This document shows positions 42,675 through 54,609 of a DNA stretch of 64,000 nt, one piece after another. The notes beneath the pieces are model-generated. The model made no database searches. It saw only the letters and a list, made by a program, of their open reading frames with translations, and had not been told where the DNA came from. Numbering within the stretch: position 1 is the stretch's first letter; the number at the start of each line of letters is the position of its first letter. The DNA lies in contig NMRB01000533.1 of assembly GCA_002633025.1 (NCBI GenBank), positions 220,621 to 284,620 of the forward strand, read 5' to 3'. This DNA comes from Notospermus geniculatus (taxonomy: Eukaryota > Nemertea > Pilidiophora > Heteronemertea > Lineidae). The position numbers and the translations under genes are program-made.

Positions 42675-43291
42675 TGCTGGATCCACGCCTGCATCTCGTC
42701 TTGCAACACTGTACTCTCAAGTGGTCTAAAAGGATCCAATGAGCTCAAAGCTGCTCCTCAAGTTCCCTGAAATATTTATGAGGGGTAATGATGTGGAACA
42801 CCTGAGTCTAGTGTAATATCATAACTCTGCATGTAACTTACAGAGGAGGAAAATCAGCGGCCATCTTTAAAGATGGCTGCCAATAACCCCTTTCCACCGA
42901 GTTGATCGTGATACACTTTTGATATTTCATGGAGGGGACTACCCTCAATCAAATTCAGGCAGAAAATCTTACTTAGCAATTTTTAGAGGTTGAACCACAG
43001 ATTGATTGGACTGATGGAATGGGCTACGTACATTGAGAAATTCCCTTTGGGAAATGTCGGGGGGAGGGGATGTGGGGAGGGGAGAGGGGAAAGGGGAGGA
43101 GGGACAGGGATGTCCTAGAATCATGAAACCATACCTGACCAATCAGTGCGGATGGTAAGTCCATTGATACTCCAATGAAGTCTGTACTCCGTGTTACAAG
43201 GTACCACCAACATCTTAGATCATCGTGAAGTTAATCCGACAAGAAGGATGCCAACGGCTCTGGGGCAGAACACAGGATTTTAATTCAGAAT

Positions 43292-43600
43292 TGGACGCTA
43301 ATGACAGTTTTCAAATTCAAGCCTCCACTACACCTGTGATTTAAAAGGGCTGTTCGTTTTCGTCAATTGGGGAATCTGAGTTGTGATCATTGAGAAAATG
43401 GAGGAAGTTATGAAGCTGCAAACTGCAGGGATTATTTCGTACAGCACAACAAATAATCCCTGCAATTTGCAAGTGCATAGATTTTTCCGTTTTCCCAAGG
43501 ATCACAACTCAGATTCCTCAAGCGACGAAAACGAACAGCCCCTTTGGAATCGGACACTCGTGACAGTTGTTCAAGCCTCCACAACACATGTGACAAAACT
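43292..43600. repeat. Hairpin flanked by 50-bp direct repeats
   Basis: The hairpin at 43344-43545 has ends AAAGGGCTGTTCGTTTTCGT and its inverse. Outside, GAATTGGACGCTAATGACAG...CCTCCACTACACCTGTGA (43292-43342) matches GAATCGGACACTCGTGACAG...CCTCCACAACACATGTGA (43549-43600). Confidence 0.8.
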
Positions 43601-44860
43601 GATAAATTCAACTAAAGACAAAATTCTAAATCTTGACATCCAAATCATGTGGTCCTCAAGATCTAGGCCTTGTTATCTCTATTACATTTTTTATACAAAG
43701 GGATTACCGGTAAGTCCATCACACCCTAACTAGGCCAAATTGAGTTTACTTCGTCAATGGGACAATAAGAGCATGTGTGGGTGACTTGAGTCAACACGTA
43801 CAACTGATAATGAAATATCAGGATAATGAAAATCAAATTACCCAAGCCAATTTTACAGGTTTGTAATCCACAATATGGTGAAAACAGGCATGACTGATAG
43901 TCAATTATCAAAATATCGGAAATTTTTATCAAAATACCAAAGTCAACTTCGCAAGTTTGTAATCTACAAAAGATGGTGGAAAGTGCAAGAGGCTGGTCTG
44001 ACGTCATAGGCAGTGTCTCTCGCTATCAGCACGGCACTAGAATGGAGCCAGCGCCAGCTTATCTTTTCGTCAGAGCTTTTGTTTCTTCCTGCATGACAGG
44101 AAATATCATAAAATATTGCAAGAATTGGGCCTACTTCATATAATATGACCCTAGAAGTGTTTGACTATTACTCAGGAAGTAGGCTAGCCATATTTTCATC
44201 ACGTCTTGATCATGTTGTAAAATATTTACAAGTGTTAGAAGAATGATAAAGGGGATGATCAAACAGCCAATTTGATTGTTATTAGTGCATGACTGTTTGA
44301 AGATGCCAGAGACGTTTCGAGTCAAACCCATATTTTCTCGTTGTGTTTTCCCGTAAGTCGGGCAGGGATGCTCTCGATCGGCCGATCACCAGCCGAACAA
44401 GCGTTCACAGCTACATCAGGCGGTGTGGTGCCGTGAAAATGGGGCCTTCCTGTGAATTTGTGACTGAAAAATACGTGCAGCAAGATCAGGCATCTTCCTG
44501 CCAAATGACCTGTGCCAAAATTGAAGAATTCGGCCGATATAGCTGCATTGGTCGATTGGCCGATCTAGGACCATGGCCTAACAGCAGAAAGAACATTAGT
44601 GGACCCAAACAATACAATCAGTAAAACCTCTTGTGTCACAATATTTTGTGTTCAATTTCCTGACAAGACAGGAACAAGCAAATATTCCTGAAGAGGACAA
44701 TCAACAAATGCGTCTGCTGGTTGTTTACCATGACACGCTCAACGTCTGCTTACGAAATCAGAATTGAATTATTATTCAAATCAATAATATATTGACGGTG
44801 TTTTTGTGTGGATTTATGGCTGGATGTTTACGATAGACCTTCTGCGGTGGGCGAGTTTTC
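43601..44860. other. Stretch without recognised features
   Basis: About 1.2 kb of AT-rich DNA with a direct repeat of AAGTTTGTAATC-type text around 43855 and 43958. No gene or element was recognised. Confidence 0.4.
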
Positions 44861-45024
44861 CAGGTGCAAAGAAAATGGACTCTCCCAGACAACCAATCAG
44901 CCATGAAAACTATGTGGCCTGATATCAAACTACCAAACAAAGAAATGGCGGCAGCACACTTCTCTGTCCAAATTTTTACCACCACACTGCCGATTCCTGG
45001 TATTTCAGGGCAGTGGTGGACATG

Positions 45025-45272
45025 GTCGATGGATGGACAGACAGCCGGACCCATCTGCCAACAGATGGACAGACAGTCGAATCCATCTGCCTACAACTGG
45101 ACAGACAGTCGGACCGATCTGCCAACAGATGGACAGACAGTCGGACCCATCTGCCAACAGATGGACAGACAGTCGGACCCATCTGCCAACAGATGGACAG
45201 ACAGTCAGACCCATCTGCCAACAGATGGACAGACAGTCGGACCCATCTGCCAACAGATGGACATGGTGTGCA
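45025..45272. repeat. 32-bp minisatellite, seven to eight units
   Basis: Unit CAGATGGACAGACAGTCGGA plus CCCATCTGCCAA. Open frames on both strands are artefacts of the repeat. Confidence 0.95.
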
Positions 45273-45319
45273 CAGCCATAATAGAAGCCGCTAGACCAAC
45301 AGGAGTTACTGTGGTCCAA

Positions 45320-45597
45320 TAGTCAGCTGCGCGTATTGCCAAAAGATGGCAGCAAAGTTCTAGCGGACCAATACACAGGAAAATCCACGTGATTGGTGCT
45401 CAATCAAGAATAAATGGGTCCGCTATATGCATTGAATTGGGCCATAGTGACACCTAGTGGACAACTGACTAACAGCTCCTATTCAATGCCGAGCGGACCC
45501 ATTCATGGTTGATTGAGCACCAATCAGGAGAACTTTACATTGTAGAACTTTGTTGCCATCTTTTGGTAATAAAGCGTGACTGACTGCTCATATTGGA
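45320..45597. mobile_element. Two MITE family A copies, inverted then direct
   Basis: 45320-45480 is the inverse of the copy at 3199-3355 (GCCAAAAGATGGCAGC, CTCAATCAAG, AGTGACACCTAGTGG). 45475-45597 is a direct copy lacking its first part (GAGCGGACCCATTCATGG... GCCATCTTTTGG). They overlap at AGCTCCTATT. Confidence 0.85.
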
Positions 45598-45639
45598 TGT
45601 GGGTTCAAAAAGGTGTTATTCCATAAGAAACTTTTCGGC

Positions 45640-46063
45640 TCTATGTCTGGATTAATACTAAAGAATTCGCCACACAATCCCAAATACAGAGCCACCAGAG
45701 ACCGTATTGCTAAAGAGCAAGCCTTGAAGCAATACTTCGATGTTCTGGCGTCATCTCAAATTGAAACCCAGACAGAAACGTATCTTGCCATTGTCAGATC
45801 ACAGGATTAAAGAACGCCAAGTAACAATCCAATTCGGCCCATTGGGTCCGGCACATTCTCAAGAGACACTCACGTCTACTTATATACGGCAATGTGGCGA
45901 ATTAATGATTGCCTAAGGACGGTTATAACAGGTGTTGGAGCGATATGACGACGAAGACAATTGGCTGCGAAGACTGCGAATGATGATTCAGCAGAAATCA
46001 ATACCGATAGCTAAGGCGGAAATGGAGAAAATATTCCGTGGTTTACGATTCGCTGACGGCTGA
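45640..46063 (+). CDS. Possible two-exon small protein gene, unrecognised
   Basis: Segment 1 starts at an ATG near 45640 and reads MSGLILKNSPHNPKYRATRD, continuing through IAKEQALKQYFDVLASSQ to a TAA at 45808. Segment 2 follows an acceptor GGTTATAACAG at 45931 and reads VLERYDDEDNWLRRLRMMIQ, ending IFRGLRFADG and a TGA at 46061-46063. Both have coding-like, charged helical composition unlike the surrounding repeats. The donor joining them is not obvious: GTCAGA after ETYLAI keeps phase 0 but is a weak site. A family A MITE pair lies directly upstream. Function unknown. Confidence 0.35.
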
Positions 46064-46224
46064 TGTAATGACGCCTGAGAGTGAAACTGAAACAAAAGTG
46101 TCTGATCTCATCAATCAGATCATGCAGTGTTCTCCACCAGCCATTTTAAACAGGTGGGCCACCATGCCACATTTGTGGCTCTATCTGAACGCCCCAAGGA
46201 ATAACTTCTGAAGGTATTCCTTGG

Positions 46225-46400
46225 GCTGTCGGGAGTGTCAGTGGTGCAGTGCAAACACCACCAACTGTCACCTCTGAGGATTGGGTCCAATCCCTGATAA
46301 GGGCATTCTTAAGACAGAGATGGCAACTTTCTTTGACAGAGCATGGTTTTTCCAGCCACTCTGGTTTCCTCCTGCTATATAAAAATTTGCCCAATTTTGT
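46225..46400 (+). mobile_element. Type 1 SINE copy
   Basis: GTGTCAGTGGTGCAGTGCAA (A box region), GGTCCAATCCCTGA (decayed B box), then TTTGACAGAGCATGG, CTCTGGTTTCCTCC and AAATTTGCCCAATTTTG, the uninterrupted 3' end. Confidence 0.7.
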
Positions 46401-49350
46401 CAAAAGAACAAATAATTCAGCTCAACAGTTCAGGCGATCTTTGTTATTTTCAAACAGGGTGCGGGTGAAATTTTCGAACGGGAGTGATTGTAATGAAAAT
46501 GGCATAGAAATAATTACCTAAGGTTGAATCGGCACTATCCGAATTCTTCTTGTTCTTAAGAAACTCCTGTGCAAACATGCTATAAAGTGACGGGCCATGT
46601 TCCGCCACCTCCATGTTTTACACCTTCACCGCCAAAAACAACAAGAAGTAAATTGCCCCGCGTATCCGATAATGAATTATCCAAATATCTCACTCAATAT
46701 TCCTCGAGTTGATAATGAATTAAAAATTCCAATTTGATGCTTGTTGGCAGTTCCGAACGTGTTACTGGGTTGTAAAAGCAGTCGCTAACTGGTGTTGGCA
46801 ATTTGCAAAAAATTTCAAGAGATTTTGCTAAAACTACATGTATCACCATTGTATGAAAGAAACTTATTTGAAAGAAACTTCCTTGTTTAGAAAGATTTCG
46901 ACTCATCAAAACAAAACGTGTTTTGCACCACACTTGGAAGCAGACGCCACGTTCAGAAATGAAGAAAATCACAAAATCCAGAATGGTACTGTAATCCCAA
47001 CATTCTCAATTGCTTTATACCTCAAGTAATGACTTGGGATGGACGACGCAAATTAGCCATTGAAAATCTGAGCATGTTCTTTTGACATTATGCCGCACCT
47101 CCGACTCTGTAATCCCGTTAAATTGGACCGGTCCGCACGGTTCCTCATGTCCATGCCTCGCTCACCCGGCAATGAATACCGGTGTACATTGGCGTTCACA
47201 GCACATGTTTACCCATCGACCACGCCAACACACCTGTGCTCCGCGGTCCCTGAGTACACCGCCGATGGTTTATAGATCTGGTTTTGAGTCAATGCTGTGG
47301 ACTTGAACATCAATCGCGTATCGTTTTCCAGTGTCTACAATGTTGGTGGAAAAACTTTGATTTCAAAACGAAGAGACTGACACGTCTTCAGCTCATAATC
47401 GAATCGCACCTTTCACTGCGATGTGTCACGGAAATAGAATATCATGGACGAGCCGTCAAATATTACGACAGTTTTTTTCTACTTTATGGTTGCCTCGGCG
47501 GGTTTTCTATAAATAGCTCGTCATCCATTACAAAGATCGATTCGTCGGATCAATCAGTGGTATTGATGGCAAAAGTTATCAAGTTCTCATGTCTATATTC
47601 AGACATGCAACATTTTCCAAAACATCGGCGATTTTTTAATTATTTACTCCCACCTACACGTACTAGTACACCAGATATTCCTCATACAATTTCAAGTATT
47701 ATCGACAGAAACAAGTACGGTCGATTTTGGAATTATAAAACCATTGGAAATGAATCCTGACATATTGTCGCCAATGCCGTTTTATCAAAACCTCTTGATC
47801 AGGAACCGACACATATTTTGACACAGTTCCATTGCCAACACTTGCACATTTGGCACTTTAATACAACGTTATGAAATCCAAGAAAGTCCGTGCGACAAAA
47901 TATCCAATTCTAAATGAACTTATCGAGATATGAGGCTGAACACGCAATTTGAAAGCTCCCAGAGGATTTTTCCACTTCTGAACAAATATCTATCACAATA
48001 TGGCTGAGATGTGTGGAGTTCTGTGAAGAATACTGAATAAAGTTGCCGACTTCATTTGACTTGTGTTCAGAGCTTGGATTGGTTCGGACACGCAAAAATA
48101 TGCAGATCAACGAGCAGAAAACACAAGTCACACATCCACTGAAAGAAAATCCGAAATTTTTTTTCCTGATTGTCAAATAGAGGCATGAATGCAGGTCTAC
48201 AACCACACCAGTAGAGAGCAGACTTTCCCAAATACGGCACGTTTACCCACGGGACCCCAAGTAGGCCTACATATCCGTCCAAGACTTTGATCACCCTCGA
48301 GTAAATAAAACAGACAATACATGTTAAACTGCAAAGTTTGTTGGAAAGACAATATTTGGTGACACCAGTCCATGCTATGTCGTCGGGGCTGTATGCATGT
48401 TCTGACTTTATGGCGTGGCCGTCAAAGGAATGTTTTGAATTTTACACAACTGCCAAGACATCAAATAGCCACAAACTTTTGGAACGGAAGTGACGTTAAC
48501 TCCACGGCACACAATGGAAATCTTATTGTTCGATGCGGCTTATTCCGTCAATCGATTAACGGCGTTTTTTGGCCAGTGGTCGGGGATTCTAAATTCGTTC
48601 CATTTATATTGAGTCATGATATCGTGGGTAAAAATTACACATGCAAGATTCAACCACTAAGACTTAGACGCTCGTCCAGTTCATTCCATAAACCCAAAGC
48701 CCGTAAATTTTCGATGAGGTCCTTGAATACCAACTGCAATCCTGAACTCAACGGGCATGACAGGTGACCTCCAAAACTGCTCCAATTTGCATGGACCGCG
48801 CCTTTCTCCAAACTTTCACTCCAAGCAAGGTCCACATGCACAAAACTCCAATGTGAGATCGCGAGATACCATCCTTCGAAGCCTTCAGATATTCCCTATA
48901 TTCCAAATCTGGAGATTGTCCTCCACCACACAGAAAACTGAACTGACCACAACTTCAGAATGCATGTGATTTAATACCCTTGGCCTACACAATAACAATA
49001 TTATGTAGGGCACAATGTGTGGAAATTTTAAACCCCAAAACATGCATTGAACTAAATTCCTTTGCAGATCAGTGGCTTTGAACTGAGCCTATTATTCCGA
49101 TTCCGATACCGGTACCAAAATAGACATCAAGGAGGCCCTTATTAGGCTAACCCCAAATCACTGACGCCTCAGACACAATATAGGTTTACCACAACCCCAA
49201 ATAATATGAGGTGAAAGTCAGTGGCAAGTTAACAAGATGAGAACAGTCATACATTATCTACAGCTTTTGTACAGAAAGCCTCATCCAAGTTGGCATTGAC
49301 ATAAACAACTGATCTTTTTGATCGAACAGTAAAAAATAGTGCCAATGGCA
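46401..49350. other. Long stretch without recognised genes
   Basis: About 2.9 kb with only unrecognised frames (a 158-codon frame at 47284-47760 and a 131-codon frame at 48372-48767), no convincing splice context and no detected long inverted repeats. Confidence 0.4.
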
Positions 49351-49352
49351 CT

Positions 49353-50064
49353 GTGCCCGCTTGGCTTGAAGCAGTTTGGCCCCCTAGAGATTTTGCCGAA
49401 TTCATCTGAGTTGTTACAGCCTAGAGGTACATATTGATACGTGCAATGTTTCAAAGCAATAGGTCAAACCGTTACAAAAAGAGCCAATATCGTAATTTCA
49501 AGTGAACTTTGACCTCCGTGAACTTGAAAAGTAGGTCAAATTGAAAACACGAGTACTATATCTTATGTACCCCTATTAGATATACCCATGATAAAAATTT
49601 GACTAAGATCCGTCTCTTGGTAAGGAAGAAACAGTACTTTTAGTGATTTTGGTTTTGGCCCCCTAGCGACAAAGTCAAGAATCAGACTTCGCGAAAATTT
49701 TGTCTGTAGGTTGCTGTAACCTAGAGGTACATGTGTACAAAGTTTCAACATGATAGTTCAAACCATTATCAAAATACAGCCCTTTGAAATTTTTCACAAA
49801 ACGCCCCCTGGAGGCCAAAATAGGAATCCAACCGTGGTCAAAATCGAACTCGATCTAGATCTTAGGCCCATATATACACCCACCAAAGATAAAAAAGATT
49901 CGTCAAAAAATAAAGGCGCTAGAGCGCTAACGGCCAAAAGTTTACGGACGTACCGCCGTACGGACCGCCGTACGGACCGCCGTACGGACTGACGCACGAC
50001 AGACCACCACTCAACGACCCCAACCACAGCATAAGCCCTGCTGGGCCTTGCGGCCAAGCGGGCT
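49353..50064. mobile_element. 712-bp non-autonomous element with GCCCGCTTGGC ends
   Basis: TGCCCGCTTGGC at the left and GCCAAGCGGGCTA at the right are inverted. The interior has two diverged units (GGCCCCCTAG, AGAGGTACAT, AAAGTTTCAA) and a CGTACGGACCGC microsatellite near 49955-49990. No ORF of transposase size. Confidence 0.75.
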
Positions 50065-50296
50065 AAAAACAGTTATTTTGGGTGGACTTTTTTACAAATA
50101 TAGAATTAATTCAGTTGAAATTTCAACAATTTTGTAAAACTTGAGGTACTGGCCTAAAATAGAATCATTCTCGTCATACGTGACAAACAGGAATGCCATT
50201 CCATTATTAAACAATTCTGACGTTGGTATACTCTCCCGTCACCCCTTGAACAGAACAAGACCAGTTTACCCAATGAGACAGTGGACCCTCCAATGA

Positions 50297-50556
50297 GGTC
50301 CATATTCACAAAACTACTTCTAAAGCCGGTGACAGACTGACGCGTACGTGGCGCGTCCTGCAGGCGTTCCACCAATCAGATTCTTCGGTAGGTGTTTCGG
50401 TCCGTGTTACCGCCTCCCTGATTGGTTGAACGCTTTCCCGACACGTTGCTTATGCTCCAGTCTGTCACCGCCTTTAGTGTGACACTTATCCTTTGTTCAA
50501 CACAAAAGATAAGTATCACACTTTGACTTATTAAGTAGGTTTATGAATATGGGCCC
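50297..50556. mobile_element. GGGCC-ended MITE containing a second MITE
   Basis: Outer ends GGTCCATATTCACAAAAC and TTTATGAATATGGGCCC. The inner element 50333-50474 has ends AAGCCGGTGACAGACTG and CAGTCTGTCACCGCCTT, flanked by TA. The outer core GACACTTATCCTTTGTTCAA is intact after the insert. Confidence 0.85.
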
Positions 50557-51071
50557 AGGAGAAGTTTGACAACTGTATCACGGAGATGTCACCAACAAAA
50601 CAGTTTGCACATGGACAATGGTCACAATGCTAACTGCACATTCATTGGTCAGAAAGGGTTAAGACCTTCAATTGTGAGAGGAGATAAGACAGATGCTGCA
50701 GAATCTCCCAGCATCTGCCAGTTCCTCTTGCTGCAACTTGTGGGCGTGTGATGTAATTGCTAATCTGCAGAAGGATATGACAGAAAAGACATATCAATTG
50801 GTTTCTACACTGACTACCAGGTGTCACTAGGAGTATTCGTTCCCGGTTGGAGCTGCCTCAGGGTCTGAGGGAAAGGTTTCATGTCCAGCGTTGGTGATAG
50901 ATGATTATTCTGCAACACAGTCTACAGATCAAGCAAGAGAAATACCAATAACTCGAAAGATTCTTTGAAATCAAATATCAAGTGAATCAAATTCACAAAG
51001 TGGGCCTAGTTTCCATCACTCTGGGTCCAGTGCTGTGCAAGGTGTTGGATAAAATCTAATTCACAGACTTC

Positions 51072-51190
51072 AGGGTCCATATTCATGAACATACTGAAGT
51101 CAAAGTGGGATACTTATCTTTTGTGTTTAACAAAGGATAAGCGTCACACTTAGACTTCAAAGTACATGTAGTTTTATGAATATGGGCCCA
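51072..51190. mobile_element. GGGCC-ended MITE, same subfamily as 22048-22159
   Basis: GGGTCCATATTCATGAAC...TTTTATGAATATGGGCCC, core ATACTTATCTTTTGTG/AACAAAGGATAAGCGTC. Confidence 0.88.
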
Positions 51191-51440
51191 GGTGAGCTAA
51201 GATGCAACAAACTGTGCAAGGAAGCTGAATTTCTGACTGATGCATCAAAAAAATCTTCTGTTGGGTGAATTTTTCCAACACAAGTTGATGAGGAGGTGAT
51301 TGGAACCTAATTGTTAGAGGAGAGCAGGAATGAGAGATCATAAAGCGTGGAGTACTGGTTAGATCAGGTAGTGACAGCATGTGATGAGATGGTTTTTAAC
51401 CCTTTGAGTCATTGTGAGCCAACGATCAGCAAAAAAGGCA

Positions 51441-51938
51441 TACCGTATACGCAAATATTTTCACGGCTAAAATATTTAGCGGTTGGGGTCCGAAAGTACC
51501 TTTTCGCGTGGATAAATATTCGCGGTTGGGGTCCTGATGTAAGATTTCAAAAACACTGCATTTTCAATGGCGAGTGTCACAGTTATGGTACGAAATCCAC
51601 CGAAAAGGAAGAAATCCGCGCTGTCATAATCAACCTCACTGCTGGCGGGGCGCCATGATAGCTGAGTGATTGACAGATCAGTGTCACGTGCCAACCACGA
51701 TGTTAGACTGGTTCCCGTCGTTGCCGCTCCACACTGCTGGCGCTCCGTTAGCGGAACGGGAGTGCCAGAGGAAGTGCAGCGGCAAAGACGGGAACGAGTC
51801 TACCACGATGTATTATGCATGTATGGGATCGTCAGGTGATTGGAAAATGGTTCGCGTGTAATAGAATTCGCGGTGGTATTGGCCAATTCGCGATTTTCGC
51901 GGTAATTTTTATTCGCGAAAATATTTGCGTATACGGTA
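51441..51938. mobile_element. 498-bp element with ACCGTATACGCAAATATTTT ends
   Basis: TACCGTATACGCAAATATTT at the left and its exact inverse at the right, with flanking TA. The interior contains TTCGCG-rich blocks (ATATTCGCGGTTGGGGTCC) and the family H insert at 51704-51802. Confidence 0.85.
51704..51802. mobile_element. Mutator-like family H MITE with a 9-bp target duplication
   Basis: Ends TAGACTGGTTCCCGTC...GACGGGAACGAGTCTA with one mismatch, flanked by CCACGATGT at 51695-51703 and 51803-51811. A 9-bp duplication is typical of Mutator-like elements. Confidence 0.88.
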
Positions 51939-51954
51939 AATGGGAGACTCGTAT

Positions 51955-52137
51955 GCCGGTAGAGACCACCTGTTAGCGGTCCTAAACTTCATAAAATTTT
52001 GGCATTGCAGACGTTAGCCACGGCCTCGAGTCATTATTGATGACGTTGTGGCGAGCACTTCTACTCTGTGACGTCAAATTTCATAACAGTCTTAGACCTC
52101 AAACTGGTGGCGCCTCTAACGGCAGTAAAGTGTCCCA
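51955..52137. mobile_element. MITE family I copy
   Basis: TAGAGACCACCTGTTAGCGG...GGCGCCTCTAACGGCAGTAA; interior GTGACGTCAAATTTCATAA, as at 16796-17112. Confidence 0.7.
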
Positions 52138-52599
52138 TTGCAATGCCTGACCTGGGAGAAACCACAATCAGAAGTAGTTTTAACAGCCATGGTTGGAAAA
52201 ATTGGTGGACTTTTGGGAATTGGCCAAGGCTCTCCATAACCAGGGCAACTAGCTATAGATGTAAACACGACACAAACAGCTAATAAACAGCTAATTACCA
52301 TTAGCTAACAGCATGACTCAAAGGGTTAAATTTGTAAATGATGATGTATTTACCTGCTGGCATAAGCACTGGGGCTAACCTAGTGATACACTGCTCTGAA
52401 AGGCAAAATAAAGGCAAAAAGGTTCAGTAACGAGCTTCAATTCAAAAGCCTACAACATGCTGTCAGAGACTGATGTAAGTAAGGAAGCAAAACTTAACTA
52501 CGCAATCAACAAGAGACTGTGTCAAAACTAGACAATGGTACCAGTTACTTGAGATCTAAAGGCAAAAGTAAGGCAACTAGACTAAATAGTACTAGAGGT

Positions 52600-53215
52600 T
52601 GTAGTAAAGTTATGCAACTAGACATTGGTACTAGAGGTTGTGGCAAAAGTAATGCAACTAGACATTGGTACTAGAAGTTGTGGTAAAGTTACGCAACTAT
52701 ACATTGGTACTCGAGGTTGTGACAAAAGTTATGCAACTAGACATTGCACAAGAGATTGTGGCAAAATTGTGGCACAAGAGATTGTGGCACAAGAGATTGT
52801 GGCAAAATTATGCAACTAGACACTGGCACTAGTTGCTAGAGATTATGGCAAAAGAAAGGCAATTAGACATTGGTACTAGAGGTTGTGGCAAAAGTTATGC
52901 AACTAGACATTGGTACTGGAGGTTGTGGCAAAAGTTATGCAACTAGACATTGGTACTAGAGATTGCGACAAAAGTTATGCGACTAGACATTGGTACTAGA
53001 GATTGCGACAAAAGTTATGCAACTAGACATTGGTACTAGAGGTTGTGACAAAAGTTATGCACTAGACATTGGCACAAGAAATTGTGGCAAAATTATGCAA
53101 CTAGACATTGGCACTAGTTGCTAGAGATTATGGCAAAAGAAAGGCAATAGAGATTGTGACAAAAGTTATGCAACTAGACATTGGTAGTAGAGATTGCGAC
53201 AAAAGTAAGGCAATT
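52600..53215. repeat. About 42-bp tandem repeat array
   Basis: Unit GCAACTAGACATTGGTACTA, then GAGGTTGTGGCAAAAGTTAT; about 15 units with length variants, including a short AAGAGATTGTGGCAC sub-array near 52745-52810. Confidence 0.93.
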
Positions 53216-53799
53216 ATTGCTACAAGATTGGGATAAAAAGAGACTCTAGAGGCTGTAAGGAAAATGATTGATGCTGTTTAATATAAACATCGTCGCGACT
53301 GGCCGACTCCGAGATTATGCATGATATTCTCCAGAAATCGTTTCTGGGCCCCAGGGGTATATCACTTCATTTTGATTGACAAGTACTCGTTCTACTGATT
53401 GAAATCTTTGAGAAGATAGTAAACAAATTGATTGGAATGCATATCTGTATACTACACGGAAATTACGCTGTTTTTGGCGGTTTACGCCCCTTCCTCCTGG
53501 AATTTGATACAAAGTATATGTTTCTGCTTCACAGTAGCAGCAACACAGATTGTTGCATCGTCTCAACTCTGCTGCCCACATCCTCCACAGCAGGGGTTTT
53601 ACATCGCTCACTTCATCCACTCATTGTGTGCGAGCGTATGAAGAGGAGCCAAAGCCCTACTGTGGGAGGATGACAGTCCATGCCTGATGGTAAAAGGGGT
53701 CAAAAATTTGTGAATTTCAGAGACGACTTTTACTTTACTATCATTTTGTGTTTTTTGTGCTCTATTTTGGGTACCTGATGGTAAAAGGAGGTAACTTTC

Positions 53800-54010
53800 A
53801 TCAGGGCCAAAGCCATAGCATTATTATCCCTGGTGAGTATGGAAGAGGCCATCTCAAGCTACTCATGTTCCTCACTTGGAAGGGGTCTTTTACTTGCCCT
53901 TGCAAAGGAAAAGGTACAAGATGCCACGGCTTACTGTCCTATGCGATGGACACGAAGAGCCAGGGATGACATCCGATATGTCCCGGGCTGGATTCGAACC
54001 CATTCCCATT
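53800..54010 (-). mobile_element. tRNA-derived SINE, type 2 (minus strand)
   Basis: AGAGGCCATCTCAAGCTACT, GGTCTTTTACTTGCCCTTGC, AGCCAGGGATGACATC, CCCGGGCTGGATTCGAACCC. The last is the inverse of a good B box. Confidence 0.8.
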
Positions 54011-54609
54011 CAAAAGATAGATGTGAAAAGGTTATACACAAATCATCACCACGAGCCAATCCAGTAATACTATTCAACATAAAATCTCTTACATAACTGC
54101 AGTCTATTCATTTCATAATGTCACCAAAATATCGAAATCCCATCATCTGTACGCACTTGTCCATCTGTTAATTTGTTAATTAGTTGCTATGGTAACGATC
54201 GGACTGTGGTCATTAATATCTCCAATCACACGAGGTTGTATTTGTGCGATTCCGGACAATGCCTCGATAGTAAATACGACGTCTATTTGATGATGACGAA
54301 GATCAGAGAATGATCGGGACATGGTTGGCGTCGCAGCAGATATGGTCAACTAATAACCGAAGAATCATAACCATCATGATTAAAACGATTGACATAACCA
54401 CAAAGCGATTGCAGCATAGATGAGATACAGTGGCACAAGTGTAGCAATCACCAACCCAGGCATCAATAATACCATCATGGGGGGGGCATCAAAGGAGGAC
54501 CCCATAACCTCATTTTGAAGACAAAAATAGCCTGACACAAAGTGCCGAAGGCATTGCCACAAAGATGATGGCCGACTAGTTTTCCCACATGACATCTTCA
54601 TTGTCCCTA

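Noticed and set aside
42085-42720. 211-codon minus-strand ORF
   Set aside because: It spans a MITE palindrome; the two halves are inverse translations of each other's arms.
44864-45322. 152-codon ORF and its antisense frames
   Set aside because: Mostly the 32-bp minisatellite.
47284-47760. 158-codon plus-strand ORF as a gene
   Set aside because: No recognisable domain, no splice or start context, and stop-free length not unusual for a 64-kb window.
48372-48767. 131-codon plus-strand ORF as a gene
   Set aside because: Composition resembles translated noncoding sequence; no homologue recognised.
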